NCBI RefSeq assembly: GCF_000003815.2
Contig: NC_049995.1
Location: forward strand, 18,972,785 to 18,993,254
Source of the DNA: Branchiostoma floridae
Taxonomy: Eukaryota > Chordata > Leptocardii > Amphioxiformes > Branchiostomatidae
Length of the DNA: 20,470 nt
Direction: 5' to 3'
The translations under genes were made by a program, and so were the position numbers. The stretch's first letter is position 1, and every line of letters starts with the position of its first letter. Below are positions 1 to 9,544 of the stretch, piece after piece. The notes under the pieces are model-generated. The model did not search any database. It saw nothing but the letters and a program-made list of their open reading frames with translations, and was not told where the DNA came from.

Positions 1-50
1 GTAGTACGTTGCTATTGATTCTAAGACATCTTGTTATTGATTTTAAGACA

Positions 51-692
51 TCTCTAAGACAATGTCGTTAAGCTGTGAGTACTCAGCTGACACATCATTA
101 TTTATCAGAACTGTGGTAGAGAAAGGTATGGACACAGTGGCGCTACACTCAAGTACAGCAACATAGATTACAGCGCCACAAAAGAAACACATCAGATTAA
201 ACAAAGACAGACTTATGCATATTTCTTAAAGACACTTGAAGTACATCAAGTATGATTCAACTAAATCAAGTAATACAAGTAAGAGAATCTCTAAGACAAT
301 TTTCTTAAGCTGTGAGTACTCAGCTGAAACCCATCCTTATTCATTAGAACAGTGGTAGACAAAGGCACGGACATATACGGTAGTGGCGCTACACTCAAGT
401 ACAAAAACTTGCTTAGTATATCACAGCGCCACAAAAGACCTACATCAGATCAAACAAAGACAGACTTATGCATATTTCTCTAAAACAAGTACATCAAGTA
501 CGAATTAAATAATCTAAATGAAACTAATACAAGAGAATTATGTACAAAGTAAGTCCAGCATTGTAGTACACTTAAGTTGCCATTTGGGCCAACACATTGT
601 TATTGATTCTTAGAGATCTAATCGATTTCTAAGACATCTAAGGCAATTTTCTTAAGCTGTGGGTACCCAGCTGGAACCCATCCTTGTCAGGT
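51..692. repeat. About 240-bp repeat, two full copies and one partial
   Basis: Copies start at 51 and 288 with TCTCTAAGACAAT and share long blocks such as CTGTGAGTACTCAGCTG, GTGGCGCTACACTCAAGTAC and CAAAGACAGACTTATGCATA. A third, diverged start lies at about 637 and breaks off near 692. Each full copy holds an 8-bp stem, GTGGCGCT to AGCGCCAC. Lead-in sequence at 1-50 (TATTGATTCTAAGACATC) recurs near 600-645, hinting at a larger repeat. Confidence 0.75.
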
Positions 693-880
693 GATTGGGA
701 GATGAGGATGAAGATGATGATGATGATGATTTCCTGTCGGATGCTGCGGCCCATGGCCGGGACTGATAAGCCAGGTGACCTATCCGCCAGGAAATGGGAC
801 CGGGCAGAACCGGAACCGGGTTTGTCTGTTCCCTTCTGTCCGACTGAAGGGGAATAAGTCAGGATGTTCCGTGCCGTTTC
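638..880 (-). CDS. Candidate exon or chance open frame
   Basis: Below a fair acceptor (ATTTTACGGCTTCAG) the minus strand is open for about 80 codons, beginning ETARNILTYSPSVGQKGTDK, to a stop at 638-640. It is in phase with the 24-nt microexon at 1949-1972. The last third runs through a GAT microsatellite (an Ile run) and into the 240-bp repeat at the window start, so the real exon, if any, may end sooner. No domain is recognised. The plus strand of the same GC-rich stretch also has a short frame from a good Kozak ATG at about 751. Confidence 0.22.
   Translation of the reverse strand, partial: ETARNILTYSPSVGQKGTDKPGSGSARSHFLADRSPGLSVPAMGRSIRQEIIIIIIFILISQSPDKDGFQLGTHSLRKLP
701..731. repeat. 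GAT trinucleotide microsatellite
   Basis: Short run of GATGAGGATGAAGATGATG followed by more GAT units. Confidence 0.8.
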
Positions 881-915
881 CTGAAGCCGTAAAATCTCCA
901 TGAAGGCAGTTAATA

Positions 916-1881
916 CCCCCCTCACATTAGGCGCGATTCGATCGGACGACGAGTCTGCGAGCTCTAAATTACGAGGAGGCATGACCCTGACGGGAAGGGG
1001 GGAACTCTGCCATTTCTTCGACGGCAGCAGGGTCANNNNNNNNNNNNNNNNNNNNNNNNNNNNNNNNNNNNNNNNNNNNNNNNNNNNNNNNNNNNNNNNN
1101 NNNNNNNNNNNNNNNNNNNNNNNNNNNNNNNNNNNNNNNNNNNNNNNNNNNNNNNNNNNNNNNNNNNNNNNNNNNNNNNNNNNNNNNNNNNNNNNNNNNN
1201 NNNNNNNNNNNNNNNNNNNNNNNNNNNNNNNNNNNNNNNNNNNNNNNNNNNNNNNNNNNNNNNNNNNNNNNNNNNNNNNNNNNNNNNNNNNNNNNNNNNN
1301 NNNNNNNNNNNNNNNNNNNNNNNNNNNNNNNNNNNNNNNNNNNNNNNNNNNNNNNNNNNNNNNNNNNNNNNNNNNNNNNNNNNNNNNNNNNNNNNNNNNN
1401 NNNNNNNNNNNNNNNNNNNNNNNNNNNNNNNNNNNNNNNNNNNNNNNNNNNNNNNNNNNNNNNNNNNNNNNNNNNNNNNNNNNNNNNNNNNNNNNNNNNN
1501 NNNNNNNNNNNNNNNNNNNNNNNNNNNNNNNNNNNNNNNNNNNNNNNNNNNNNNNNNNNNNNNNNNNNNNNNNNNNNNNNNNNNNNNNNNNNNNNNNNNN
1601 NNNNNNNNNNNNNNNNNNNNNNNNNNNNNNNNNNNNNNNNNNNNNNNNNNNNNNNNNNNNNNNNNNNNNNNNNNNNNNNNNNNNNNNNNNNNNNNNNNNN
1701 NNNNNNNNNNNNNNNNNNNNNNNNNNNNNNNNNNNNNNNNNNNNNNNNNNNNNNNNNNNNNNNNNNNNNNNNNNNNNNNNNNNNNNNNNNNNNNNNNNNN
1801 NNNNNNNNNNNNNNNNNNNNNNNNNNNNNNNNNNNNNNNNNNNNNNNNNNNTCCGATCGAATCGCGACTAATGTGAGGGGG
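916..1881. mobile_element. Inverted-repeat DNA transposon around the gap, TA target
   Basis: Left end 916 onward reads CCCCCTCACATTAG then CGCGATTCGATCGGA. The right end at 1852-1881 is the reverse complement of this with one substitution and one base of C-run length difference. TA flanks both sides (914-915 and 1882-1883), as in Tc1/mariner-type insertion. The interior is mostly unsequenced, so no transposase can be judged. Confidence 0.7.
1036..1851. other. Assembly gap (816 N)
   Basis: A run of N. Any open frame across it is meaningless. Both flanks belong to one inverted-repeat transposon, so the gap is probably the interior of a mobile element. Confidence 0.99.
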
Positions 1882-1948
1882 TATAAGGACACGATGGTGA
1901 TTCTTGGGCAAGATGAAGTAAAAAAAAGAACAGGAGAACAAAACTTAC

Positions 1949-1972
1949 GTGTTTCCGGGAAAACTCCTCTCC
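1949..1972 (-). CDS. Candidate 24-nt microexon
   Basis: On the minus strand a good acceptor (GCTTTACACCCATTTTCAG) is followed by 24 nt and then donor CAC/GTAAGT. In phase 0 it reads GEEFSRKH. The next downstream acceptor on the same strand, at 881-882, opens a frame in phase 0, so the two could join. The intron between them would contain a transposon with the assembly gap. The product is unknown. It may still be chance, since short exons are easy to find by eye. Confidence 0.33.
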
Positions 1973-2089
1973 CTGAAAATGGGTGTAAAGCAGGTTCACC
2001 TTTTGCTGTTGGGTAACCTAAATCTGTGGTTTTAAAAGCTGTGTATTTGCAGATATCACGTTTTCAACATGCTAAGATATTCTGATTAT

Positions 2090-2263
2090 CAGTGGAAGCC
2101 GCTTAATTGCACACCCCATTTGCCAGTATATTTCGTGCAATTGTCCGAATGGTGCAACAAAGCGAAGTTATTAAGCTGGACCGCACCACCATGGGATTGG
2201 GGGGTTTCGTGCAATTAACAGAAGTGTGCGATTATCCAGTGTGCAATTAACTGGATTCTACCG
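2090..2263. mobile_element. pogo/Tigger-like MITE
   Basis: Left end CAGTGGAAGCCGCTTAATTG matches the reverse complement of the right end, CGGTAGAATCCAGTTAATTG, in most positions. CAGTRGAA followed by a TTAATTGCACAC block is the style of pogo/Tigger termini. TA lies outside the right end and near the left end, with one extra T on the left. About 174 bp long, with no coding capacity. Confidence 0.55.
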
Positions 2264-2810
2264 TATTGCAATGTCCATCGACTTCATATTCCTAAATACA
2301 CTGTTTTTAAAAACAACCTCACAGATATAGGTGAACTAGAGTATTACCAAGGAATACTCAACTTTCCCATCTGACTTAATTTTTATGTTTATCTACTTGT
2401 TCAAACTTCATTTAACCGAGAACCAACATTTTAGTTTGGTGTCGACCAATGGAAGAATGTGTAACCGTAATCCACCTTTTCGATTGATCGTTATCGCTTT
2501 TTAAAATGATCTTGCTCAGGATTCAGATATCCTTACAGATGGTTTCTTTAGCGTTTCGTGGAAAACGTCTGAGGAGATGATAGCAGACCGTTTCCTGTGG
2601 GGAAGATCCACCATGACCGGATACACATATAACAGTCAGTAATCTGCGTCTTTGTGTGACACAATAACCAGCTTTTGCTGTATTACAGAGATTTGTTTAT
2701 CAATCTAGGCAAAGGTCCACTAGCGTATGTGCAGTGGGTTCTTGACTACTATTAAGGACACGGTATTGCGAGGCGGTACCGATCCCTCCCTTCCATCGCC
2801 TGTTACCTCT
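2264..2810. other. No supported feature
   Basis: AT-rich single-copy-looking sequence. I checked both strands for paired splice sites and found only weak ones, such as a GTGGAT donor near 2475 whose frame is closed upstream. Confidence 0.5.
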
Positions 2811-3427
2811 AGCCTCCACCAGGCCTTCCTACGGGGGTGCGGGGATCGTAGCCTCCACTAGGCCTTCCTACGGGGGTGCGGGATCGTAGCCTCCACCAGG
2901 CCTTCCTACGGGGGTGCGGGGATCGTAGCCTCCACCAGGCCTTTCTACGGGGGTGCGGGGATCGTAGCCTCCACCAGGCCTTTCTACGGGGGTGCGGGGA
3001 TCGTAGCCTCCACCAGGCCTTCCTACGGGGGTGCGGGGATCGTAGCCTCCACCAGGCCTTTCTACGGGGGTGCGGGGACCGTAGCCTCCACCAGGCCTTC
3101 CTACGGGGGTGCTGAGATCGTAGCCTCCACCAGGCCTTCCTACGGGGGTGCGGGGATCGTAGCCTCCACCAGGCCTTCCTACGGGGGTGTGGGGATCGTA
3201 GCCTCCACCAGGCCTTCCTACGGGGGTGCGGGGATAGTAGCCTCCACCAGGCCTTCCTACGGGGGTGCGGGGATCGTAGCCTCCACCAGGCCTTCCTACC
3301 GGGTGCGGGGATCGTAGCCTCCACCAGGCCTTCCTACGGGGGTAGGGGGATCGTAGCCTCCACCAGGCCTTTCTACGGGGGTGCGGGGATCGTAGCCTCC
3401 ACCGGGCCTTCCTACGGGGTGCTGGGA
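2811..3427. repeat. 39-bp minisatellite, about 16 copies
   Basis: The unit starts ATCGTAGCCTCCACCAGGCC and ends TTCCTACGGGGGTGCGGGG. Sixteen copies are present with point changes (CTTCC/CTTTC, TGCGGGG/TGTGGGG) and a few 38-bp units. Because 39 is 13 codons, two minus frames and one plus frame stay open across much of it, for example YDPRTPVGRPGGG. The open frames are a product of the repeat and are not evidence of coding. Confidence 0.95.
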
Positions 3428-3429
3428 TC

Positions 3430-4212
3430 ATACAAATGGAGAAATTGGACAGGGGAATCAGATGGTAAGGTTCATGTTTCCCCTTGAAGACCGACCAACT
3501 CTTCTGGTAGCAAAACTCGCCTGGCAAATTATTGTCCCTATAACAGCCAGCGTAATCAGTCTAGCTATTACCATATTTGTGTGAAATTTTGTTCACCAAA
3601 AATCGATATCGTACATCTGTGATTTGAAAATTGGACAGTGCCACATTTGCATACGTCACAGGAACTAAAACGCGGTGTAAAGGTGACCACCTCTGTCAAG
3701 CCATCCCAATAGTAGAGATGAAGTTAAAAGCAGTGGAGAACAACTCATTGTAACTCTAATTGGAGATCGAAATAAACAAACAAACAAACATCTCCGCAGG
3801 TGATTACTATCAATACTTCCCGCACAAGTGACACATAACATAGTGGCGATGCTTCAGACGCAACGCGGAGAAGCTGGGAATGTTTAGGGGGTTCGGAGGG
3901 ACGCCAACCAGCCGTTCATCCGGTAAGGATTCTTTAACATGGTAGCAAAAGGAACGTAATGCAACTGCAGTGTTCGCTTATGCCGCGTTCCTGCTTTTAA
4001 ACTTTCTAATATTTCCTTGTTCTCGTAGTTTGCCCATTACTTAATATGGGAAGATTCGATCATGAGTTTCAGTTTTCTGTTTGTCCCCCAACATTTCTGT
4101 CATCCAATCAACTGTCTGGTGGAAATTCGTCAATGAAGTATTGACAACCAAATCTGTGTCTGTGTGCAGCTTGACATGCGTATTTCCTAATTGCACGTAA
4201 ATGCAAAATGTA
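3430..4212. other. Mostly unassigned, with a short AAAC run
   Basis: An AAATAAACAAACAAAC run at about 3768-3790 could be a retroposon tail. TCTCCGCAG/GTGATT just after it resembles an acceptor, but its frames close quickly. Apart from the weak exon at 3880-3922, nothing else is supported. Confidence 0.4.
3880..3922 (+). CDS. Candidate first coding exon on the plus strand
   Basis: ATG at 3880 gives MFRGFGGTPTSRSS and ends in phase 1 at a fair donor, CCG/GTAAGG. Joined to the acceptor at 4740 it would use the frame that stops at 4809-4811, making a protein of fewer than 40 residues. It would not use the longer 49-codon frame. The Kozak context is weak. The intron would hold the Harbinger-like MITE at 4216-4523. 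Confidence 0.15.
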
Positions 4213-4215
4213 TTA

Positions 4216-4523
4216 AGGTGGGGTCACACCTGCGTATATATTTAAGTCCGTATGAGGCGCGCATGGGAGTATTTACCTCCACCAGGCCCCACAGGTCGTT
4301 GTAAAATGATAGAAATTGGACAAACGTAAACAGGTAACGTGTCGAACGAGTTAGCTGGGTCGCCAACCATACTTCTCGGTCAGCTAACTCATCTGGCATG
4401 TTATGTATCTATATTTGTCCAATTTGTACTATTTTTGCTGTGACCTGAGGAGCCTGGTGGAGACTAAGAGCTTCATACGCACCTCAAACGGACTTGAATA
4501 TATACGCATGTGTGACCCCACCT
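4216..4523. mobile_element. Harbinger-like foldback MITE, TTA target duplication
   Basis: Ends read AGGTGGGGTCACACCTGCG and its reverse complement with one change, and pairing continues inward for about 100 bp through ATTGGACAAA. Both sides are flanked by TTA (4213-4215 and 4524-4526), the 3-bp target type of PIF/Harbinger. The centre holds GAGTTAGCT and AGCTAACTC. About 308 bp. The two short frames on opposite strands here are mirror copies of the arms. Confidence 0.75.
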
Positions 4524-4740
4524 TTAGCGATTGTCAGAACTGCAGAAACTCCCTTTTGTTTACGTGTTGGATTATCATAGAGGTATATATTTTTCAGACT
4601 CCCGGCTGTGTAGAATGATATTGTACGTTAAAAATGTTTATGTCGATGAAGGTTAGGCATCCAGGTAATGATAAAACACAAAAAGCGTATCTTTTTACCT
4701 TTTATTACTTAAACATAGAATTTTTTATGTTGTTTTACAG

Positions 4741-4890
4741 TTACTGCAAACGTCCTTCCAGCACAACCAAGGGACAATGTGCCGTCTTCACAGACAGGGG
4801 AAAGCTCTTGATGATGTTGACAACAAGACCCATATCATTGGTGTTTCTAAGAAGAAACATTGGGAACACAAGGGACGAATTCAGAAATGA
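4741..4890 (+). CDS. Candidate 3'-terminal exon on the plus strand
   Basis: A strong acceptor (AATTTTTTATGTTGTTTTACAG) ends at 4740. In the first frame it reads 49 codons, including KALDDVDNKTHIIGVSKKKH, to a TGA at 4888-4890. An ATTAAA signal lies at 5113-5118. The other two frames are also partly open: one stops at 4809-4811 and one stays open past 5000. The reading frame is therefore not settled by length. I do not recognise the protein. Confidence 0.33.
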   Translation, partial: LLQTSFQHNQGTMCRLHRQGKALDDVDNKTHIIGVSKKKHWEHKGRIQK

Positions 4891-6188
4891 ATACTTCTTT
4901 TCACCAATGTTTACTATCATAGTATGCGTAATTATAATCCGTGAACTTCGTACATTTGCGAACTGTAAAAAGAACTATACTGCTTTTCTTAAGTGTATGT
5001 TTAAACTGATATTTGATATAATGATATTGCTCAAACCTCTTTTATTTACAAGAAACATATGACGGTTCCAAATACGGGTCTCATATATTGTGAACTGAAC
5101 CGAAAGAAGTGCATTAAAACATCGAGTCAGCAACACCCAAGTCTCCGCCTCTTTACTGTGTGTCAGTTACCATAGCAATTGATATATTCAGGTTAATTAC
5201 ACTCACCTGTGTTACAGGTGTATATTTAACATAATTTACCCAAATGGTCTTTTTGTAACCAAAACCACAAGTGAAAGATGTATTTAGTATACGTACTGTA
5301 AAGATTTGGTGCGGTGTAGGGGGGTTGTGGTGACAAGAGGATCGAACAATAATACTATGGGTTTTAAACCTTGTATTGAGGGGAGGGCTAGAAGAGTCTG
5401 GGAAATTGTGGGAAAATGAACTTTATATGAGTGAATTTAACGATTTTTCTCAATTATTGGCATAATTCTGACATAACGTCACATCGTGTTAGTGACGTCT
5501 GCGGCACAGCCTGCGTGGCCAGACCAGCATTGAAGGCACCGCGAAGGGCCCCAGTTTTTTGAGACACTAAATTCCCAGATAGAGAACTAGTGATCTCCTA
5601 AGCCATAGGACGGCTCAGCTCAGCAGTCCAAGGCTCGCACATGCCAACCCGCTCGGGTTGACACGCTCTCCCAAAATGTGGAATGCTATCGTTCGATGCC
5701 ATGGAATGACATAACCGTGAGACACCATGCCGAAGGTCCTCGAGTATCTCTCTACAACTTTTGTTCGTGGTCTCATAATGAAACATATTTTTAACCAAAC
5801 CAAATATTAAACATCAGTATACCGGCAACGAGAGTCTCTAAGCTACTTTGACAACTGTTCTTAATACAACAGTAAGCAATAAAGTATAATATATTGCTTA
5901 TAAGATGCCTTTTCCGTTAGAACTAACCTACATACATAAATTATGATTATGACGGATGCCACTGTTCGTTTGACCCAGCTGTAAGTAATCAAACAATTAG
6001 TCTGATTCAGAAATACGAATTGAATCAACACAGACAGAGCAAATCATCGTAGAACTTTATTGAAGAACAGTAACCGATACATTGTATTGTCGTAAACTGA
6101 AAGTACATAGTTGTTGGTAAGCGTTTTACTTTGCATACGGAGTGTACAGAATACAACGTGTTTTGGACTAACAATACAAACATAATAC
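4891..6188. other. No supported gene; minus-strand AATAAA at 6056-6061
   Basis: Contains a small CACCTGT/ACAGGTG palindrome near 5205-5222 and a CAG/GTGAGT match on the minus strand at the same place. A 60-codon minus frame at 5598-5798 is unremarkable. A minus-strand AATAAA at 6056-6061 might end a transcript, but no exon could be tied to it. Confidence 0.4.
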
Positions 6189-6474
6189 TAGTAGTTATTG
6201 AAGCAACTGGATATGACTTTGGAGACGGCCAGACATTTTAGACAGGTTCCGCTTTCTATCGGTCGGTGACACTGGCTTTGCCATGTCATTATGTCACATT
6301 TTCTCTGAATGTTACAAAATAGATATGGTCCATATTTAGAAAAAAATAATTGATTAAGTTAATTCTCCCACATTTTTTTGACAACAGTTTTCTATCCCTC
6401 CGCTCGAATGGATCCCTAGTTTGAAAACGTCTGACCGTTTCCAAAATCATATCCAGTTGCTTGAGTAACTGCTA
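6189..6474. mobile_element. Foldback element with about 50-bp inverted arms
   Basis: The left arm TAGTTATTGAAGCAACTGG and ATATGACTTTGGAGACGG pair with the right arm, whose reverse complement reads CAGTTACTCAAGCAACTGG and ATATGATTTTGGAAACGG. The arms differ at about one base in eight. No clear target duplication. No coding content. Confidence 0.6.
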
Positions 6475-7014
6475 TTTGGTGTATCTCGTTACCCGAATGT
6501 CTAACCTTCATTGACGTATACAAACATGGCTGATAGACTAATATTCAACAATTCGAAATAAAGTAATAACACCTAACGTGTCACCTCTACGTGTCAATCT
6601 GAAATATGACTGACCGTCTACATCAAAGCCAGCGGTAAAGGCGAAACGTTTCTTATATAACTCCCTAGTTATGAAGAAGACAAAAACTATCTTACTTCAC
6701 TGGTGAACTCGGTTCTTCTTATAATTACTTCTGTCCAACCGTCTGCGATGTAAACATATCGAGCTACCCACAGTTCGTAGACACCTTGAAGTACTGTCAT
6801 CCGACCTCTTAAAACCTCCAGGCTAACAACCACACAAACGTTTGCTACAATACAAATGGATTGGTCTCAAATAGAGACCATGTTACAGTCCCAAGTACAT
6901 TATTTATGTAAATGCTGAGAAAGAAGAATATGAAGAATTAAAAACGGACTGATGCGGTAATACTGTTGGCAGGACTTTTACTGTTATCCTATTTCTAAGT
7001 TATGTGACTGTGTA
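6475..7014. other. No supported feature
   Basis: AT-rich sequence with short GAAGAAG and TTCTTCTT segments. No splice pair with an open frame was found. Confidence 0.4.
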
Positions 7015-7128
7015 GTTCACAAGTATTGTATGGTGTCTGTTTCTATATGTGTCCAGGGAGTCCTGCAAAACAGGCTGAAGCCTGAGCGATGTACTCTGGT
7101 AAAACAAATAAAACGAAACGAAACGACC
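7015..7128 (+). mobile_element. Probable LINE (CR1/L2-like) 3' tail
   Basis: The text GTCCAGGGAGTCCTGC, AAACAGGCTGAAGCCTGAG, CTCTGGTAAAACAAATAAAA and then repeated CGAAA is the style of invertebrate CR1/L2 3' ends, which close in a short tandem tail. No reverse transcriptase is visible upstream, so it would be a 5'-truncated copy. The call rests on remembered pattern, not a search. Confidence 0.42.
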
Positions 7129-7218
7129 GACTTCTGAAAGGTACGAGACTCGCACGTGTGCAAACTCCAGACATGACCATAAAGACTGCACTAAGATAAG
7201 ACGGGCGAAAATAACTAC

Positions 7219-7411
7219 CTTATGTAACTAGTCTTTAACCTTTACTAGTCATTTCCGCAAACACCGTCTTCCAAGACATCTTCAAGGTCGGCATCATCAG
7301 GGGAATTGGAAGACTTGGGGAAATCTTGAAGACGGATCGCCGCTCGCGTAGATGTCTTTAAAGACGCTAGTCAAGGAAATGGTAGCTAAAGGTTAAAGAC
7401 TGTTACATAAG
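7219..7411. mobile_element. Foldback MITE of about 193 bp
   Basis: The left arm CTTATGTAACTAGTCTTTAA with CCTTTACTAG pairs with the right arm, whose reverse complement starts CTTATGTAACAGTCTTTAAC. Further in, CGTCTTCCAAGAC and the GTCTTCAAGA/AAGACGG stretches also pair. No clear target duplication and no coding capacity. Confidence 0.65.
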
Positions 7412-7730
7412 ACTTATCTAACTTAACTCCAGTGGAAGGTAACGAGTTGATCATGAGTTGCGCCCACGGAGAAGTCATCTTCAGTTCGACCATGAACTTG
7501 AATCTGTCCATAGCTGCCATGGGCTGGGGCGACAGTCGGGAGTGTGTGAACCTGGTGTTGAACTTGCTGTTTGTATAAGAACAGATGCACAGCAGGATTT
7601 CTGTCACACGGGAGGAGGGTTGAACTTCAACTCGTGACGCTTTTACCCGACCTTATACGACCTTGTCGTCAGAACCTCCGTCTGGAATTTGGCATCGCCA
7701 CAAGTTTGTGTTGAAGTGAGGAATTTAAGA

Positions 7731-8937
7731 GGGCCCCCAAGGGGGGGTACCGACAACGCTGTACGCTAAATTCGGGAGGGCCGGCTACGTAATACGCTAA
7801 ATTATGGACACTTTATTACGCTCTACGCTAAATTAAGAAATTTCATAATGCATTATGCAAATCATTAAATTATCGTCTTTTGGCTGAAATCCGCCGACGG
7901 CAGAACACGTGAAGAGGAGATCTAAACAAAACTGATAATTCCATGAACAAGTTTCAAACTTAGCTTAGACGTCTTGCTGGCCAGAGGCGGTGACAGCAAA
8001 TTTCTTATGTGACGTAATTTTCAGCACTTGTATCACCGAAAGTGGAGGCACGAGTCGACAGTCCTAGGGCGTCCGGGGGCATGCTCCCCCGGGAATATTG
8101 TGAAATCTTGACCCTCTGAAACGCCATTTTAAAGGGCACATTTTGCTCACAGACTAAGCTAAGTTAAATAGCATTCCAATTAGAAATTCACATGGTTTTA
8201 AGTTATTGAGGGCAACGCCCCAAAACATCATTTTCAGATTTCGAGTGCCGAAAGGACGAACTGTCGCAAGGTAAGTACGGGAAAATTTGGAAACTTGTAA
8301 CCTCTGAAACACCATTTCTTGCATTTTGAGGGATAAATTTTGCTGGCAGACCATATGCTCATTGTAATGACATTTCTGTCAGAGAAACGTTTTCGAGGGC
8401 GACGAGCGCCGGAGAGTCGTGAGCACCAGAGGCCCAAGCCGTCGCCAGCCCAAGGGCCGCCCGGCCCCCGGAGAAAAATTGAAATCTTGACCCGTACCCT
8501 TTGAAATGCCATTGCACATTTTGCTTGTTAACTAAGTTCGGTAAATAAATTTCTACTAGTTGGGGGCGACGCTCCCGCAACATATTTTCAACATGACCAA
8601 TGCCGAAGGGGTAAGCCATCGCAAGGAAGGTCAGGCGAAATTTTGAAATCTGGACCCTTTGAAACGCAATTTCCTGCATTTTCGCGAGTAATATTTGCCG
8701 GTAGACAAGTTAAGTTTAATGCAACTTTGATTACGCTTTACGAAAAATTTATATGAATTACGTTTTACGGTAAAATCCGGTTAGCTTCTACGTAATACGT
8801 TAAATTAAGGAAGCCAATATCGCTCGACGCAAAATGCCCCGATTACGCTCTACGTTGAATTCAAGCGGTCCCGCTACGTAGTACGTAGAATTAAAACCGC
8901 CGATTACGCTCTACGGAAAAGGGCTTTGGGGCCCCCA
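7731..8937. repeat. Composite repetitive element of about 1.2 kb
   Basis: The outer ends are similar GGGCCCC-rich inverted sequences (GGGCCCCCAAGGGGG on the left, GGCTTTGGGGCCCCC on the right). Both flanks carry many copies of TACGCTCTACGCTAAATT and variants (7755-7850 and 8725-8925). The core holds about four diverged units of 160-195 bp, each with GAAATCTTGACCCTCTGAAA, GCATTTTG and TTTTGCTGGCAGAC-like blocks at about 8102, 8290, 8478 and 8645. Short minus frames here are by-products. The family is unknown to me. Confidence 0.7.
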
Positions 8938-8940
8938 TTT

Positions 8941-9540
8941 AACTGTTGGCTTTGAAGAAGCAAAGCGAACATATCAAACAGGCCTCACTGAATGAAATGA
9001 ACTGAAATTTTTCCGTCCACTGGTTTTGTTTTGAGATAAGACTAAATAAAAAACTATGAAATATTAGATTTTGACTGATAAGAGCACTTCCATAGAATTT
9101 AGATTATTTTTACATGTAGCATTTATGTAAGCGGAAATATTTCGCAACAAACGTGCCTTTGGGTCATTGATGCAGAATGTGTGTTCTCCAAGCAGAAGCT
9201 GGGTGGAACTATGTTTAACTACTTCTGATCTGTGCTCCAGTCCTGTTACCAAGCGGAGCAAGTAAGAAGGTCACGATGTTGCTGGCTGGATGCCAGGTTT
9301 TGCGGGACCCTAAATCGAACCAAACCAAAACTGCACTCATGCAGCTTGTACCTGTTTGTGGATACAGCCAATTTCCCTTTGGAAATGCTTATTAGTTTAT
9401 AGATTTCCTGAATTGAACAGCCACTCAAATAAAACAGTCGATCTGACAGTTTTTGATGCTCAATAACTTTATTGATCTTTGGTTTAAGGATAAGGAAGTA
9501 TTTTTACCAGAAGCATCAGTATGTGCTGTCGGTGTCGTAA
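8941..9540. other. Mostly unassigned; facing polyadenylation signals
   Basis: A plus AATAAA at 9428-9433 and a minus AATAAA at 9468-9473 face each other. Apart from the weak exon at 9070-9244 nothing is supported. Confidence 0.35.
9070..9244 (-). CDS. Candidate terminal exon, low confidence
   Basis: A pyrimidine-rich acceptor (TTACTTGCTCCGCTTGGTAACAG) on the minus strand is followed by about 57 open codons (LEHRSEVVKHSSTQLLLGEH...) to a TAA at about 9070. No domain is recognised, no polyadenylation signal lies close by on that strand, and the frame is within what chance allows in AT-rich DNA. Confidence 0.17.
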
Positions 9541-9544
9541 GGAT

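Noticed and set aside
900-1941. Three open frames of about 300 codons across 1036-1851
   Set aside because: They consist almost wholly of unknown residues from the assembly gap.
2809-3527. Frames of 171 and 219 codons on the minus strand rich in Pro, Arg and Gly
   Set aside because: They are readings of the 39-bp minisatellite and change frame at 38-bp units. No independent coding evidence.
4187-4618. Two 70-codon frames on opposite strands
   Set aside because: They are mirror images made by the arms of the foldback MITE.
4634-5062. 142-codon plus-strand frame
   Set aside because: It runs straight through a strong splice acceptor and AT-rich intron-like sequence. Composition is not protein-like upstream of 4740.
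8154-8679. Three overlapping minus frames of 66 to 106 codons
   Set aside because: They fall in the degenerate 160-195-bp repeat and carry no recognisable domain.
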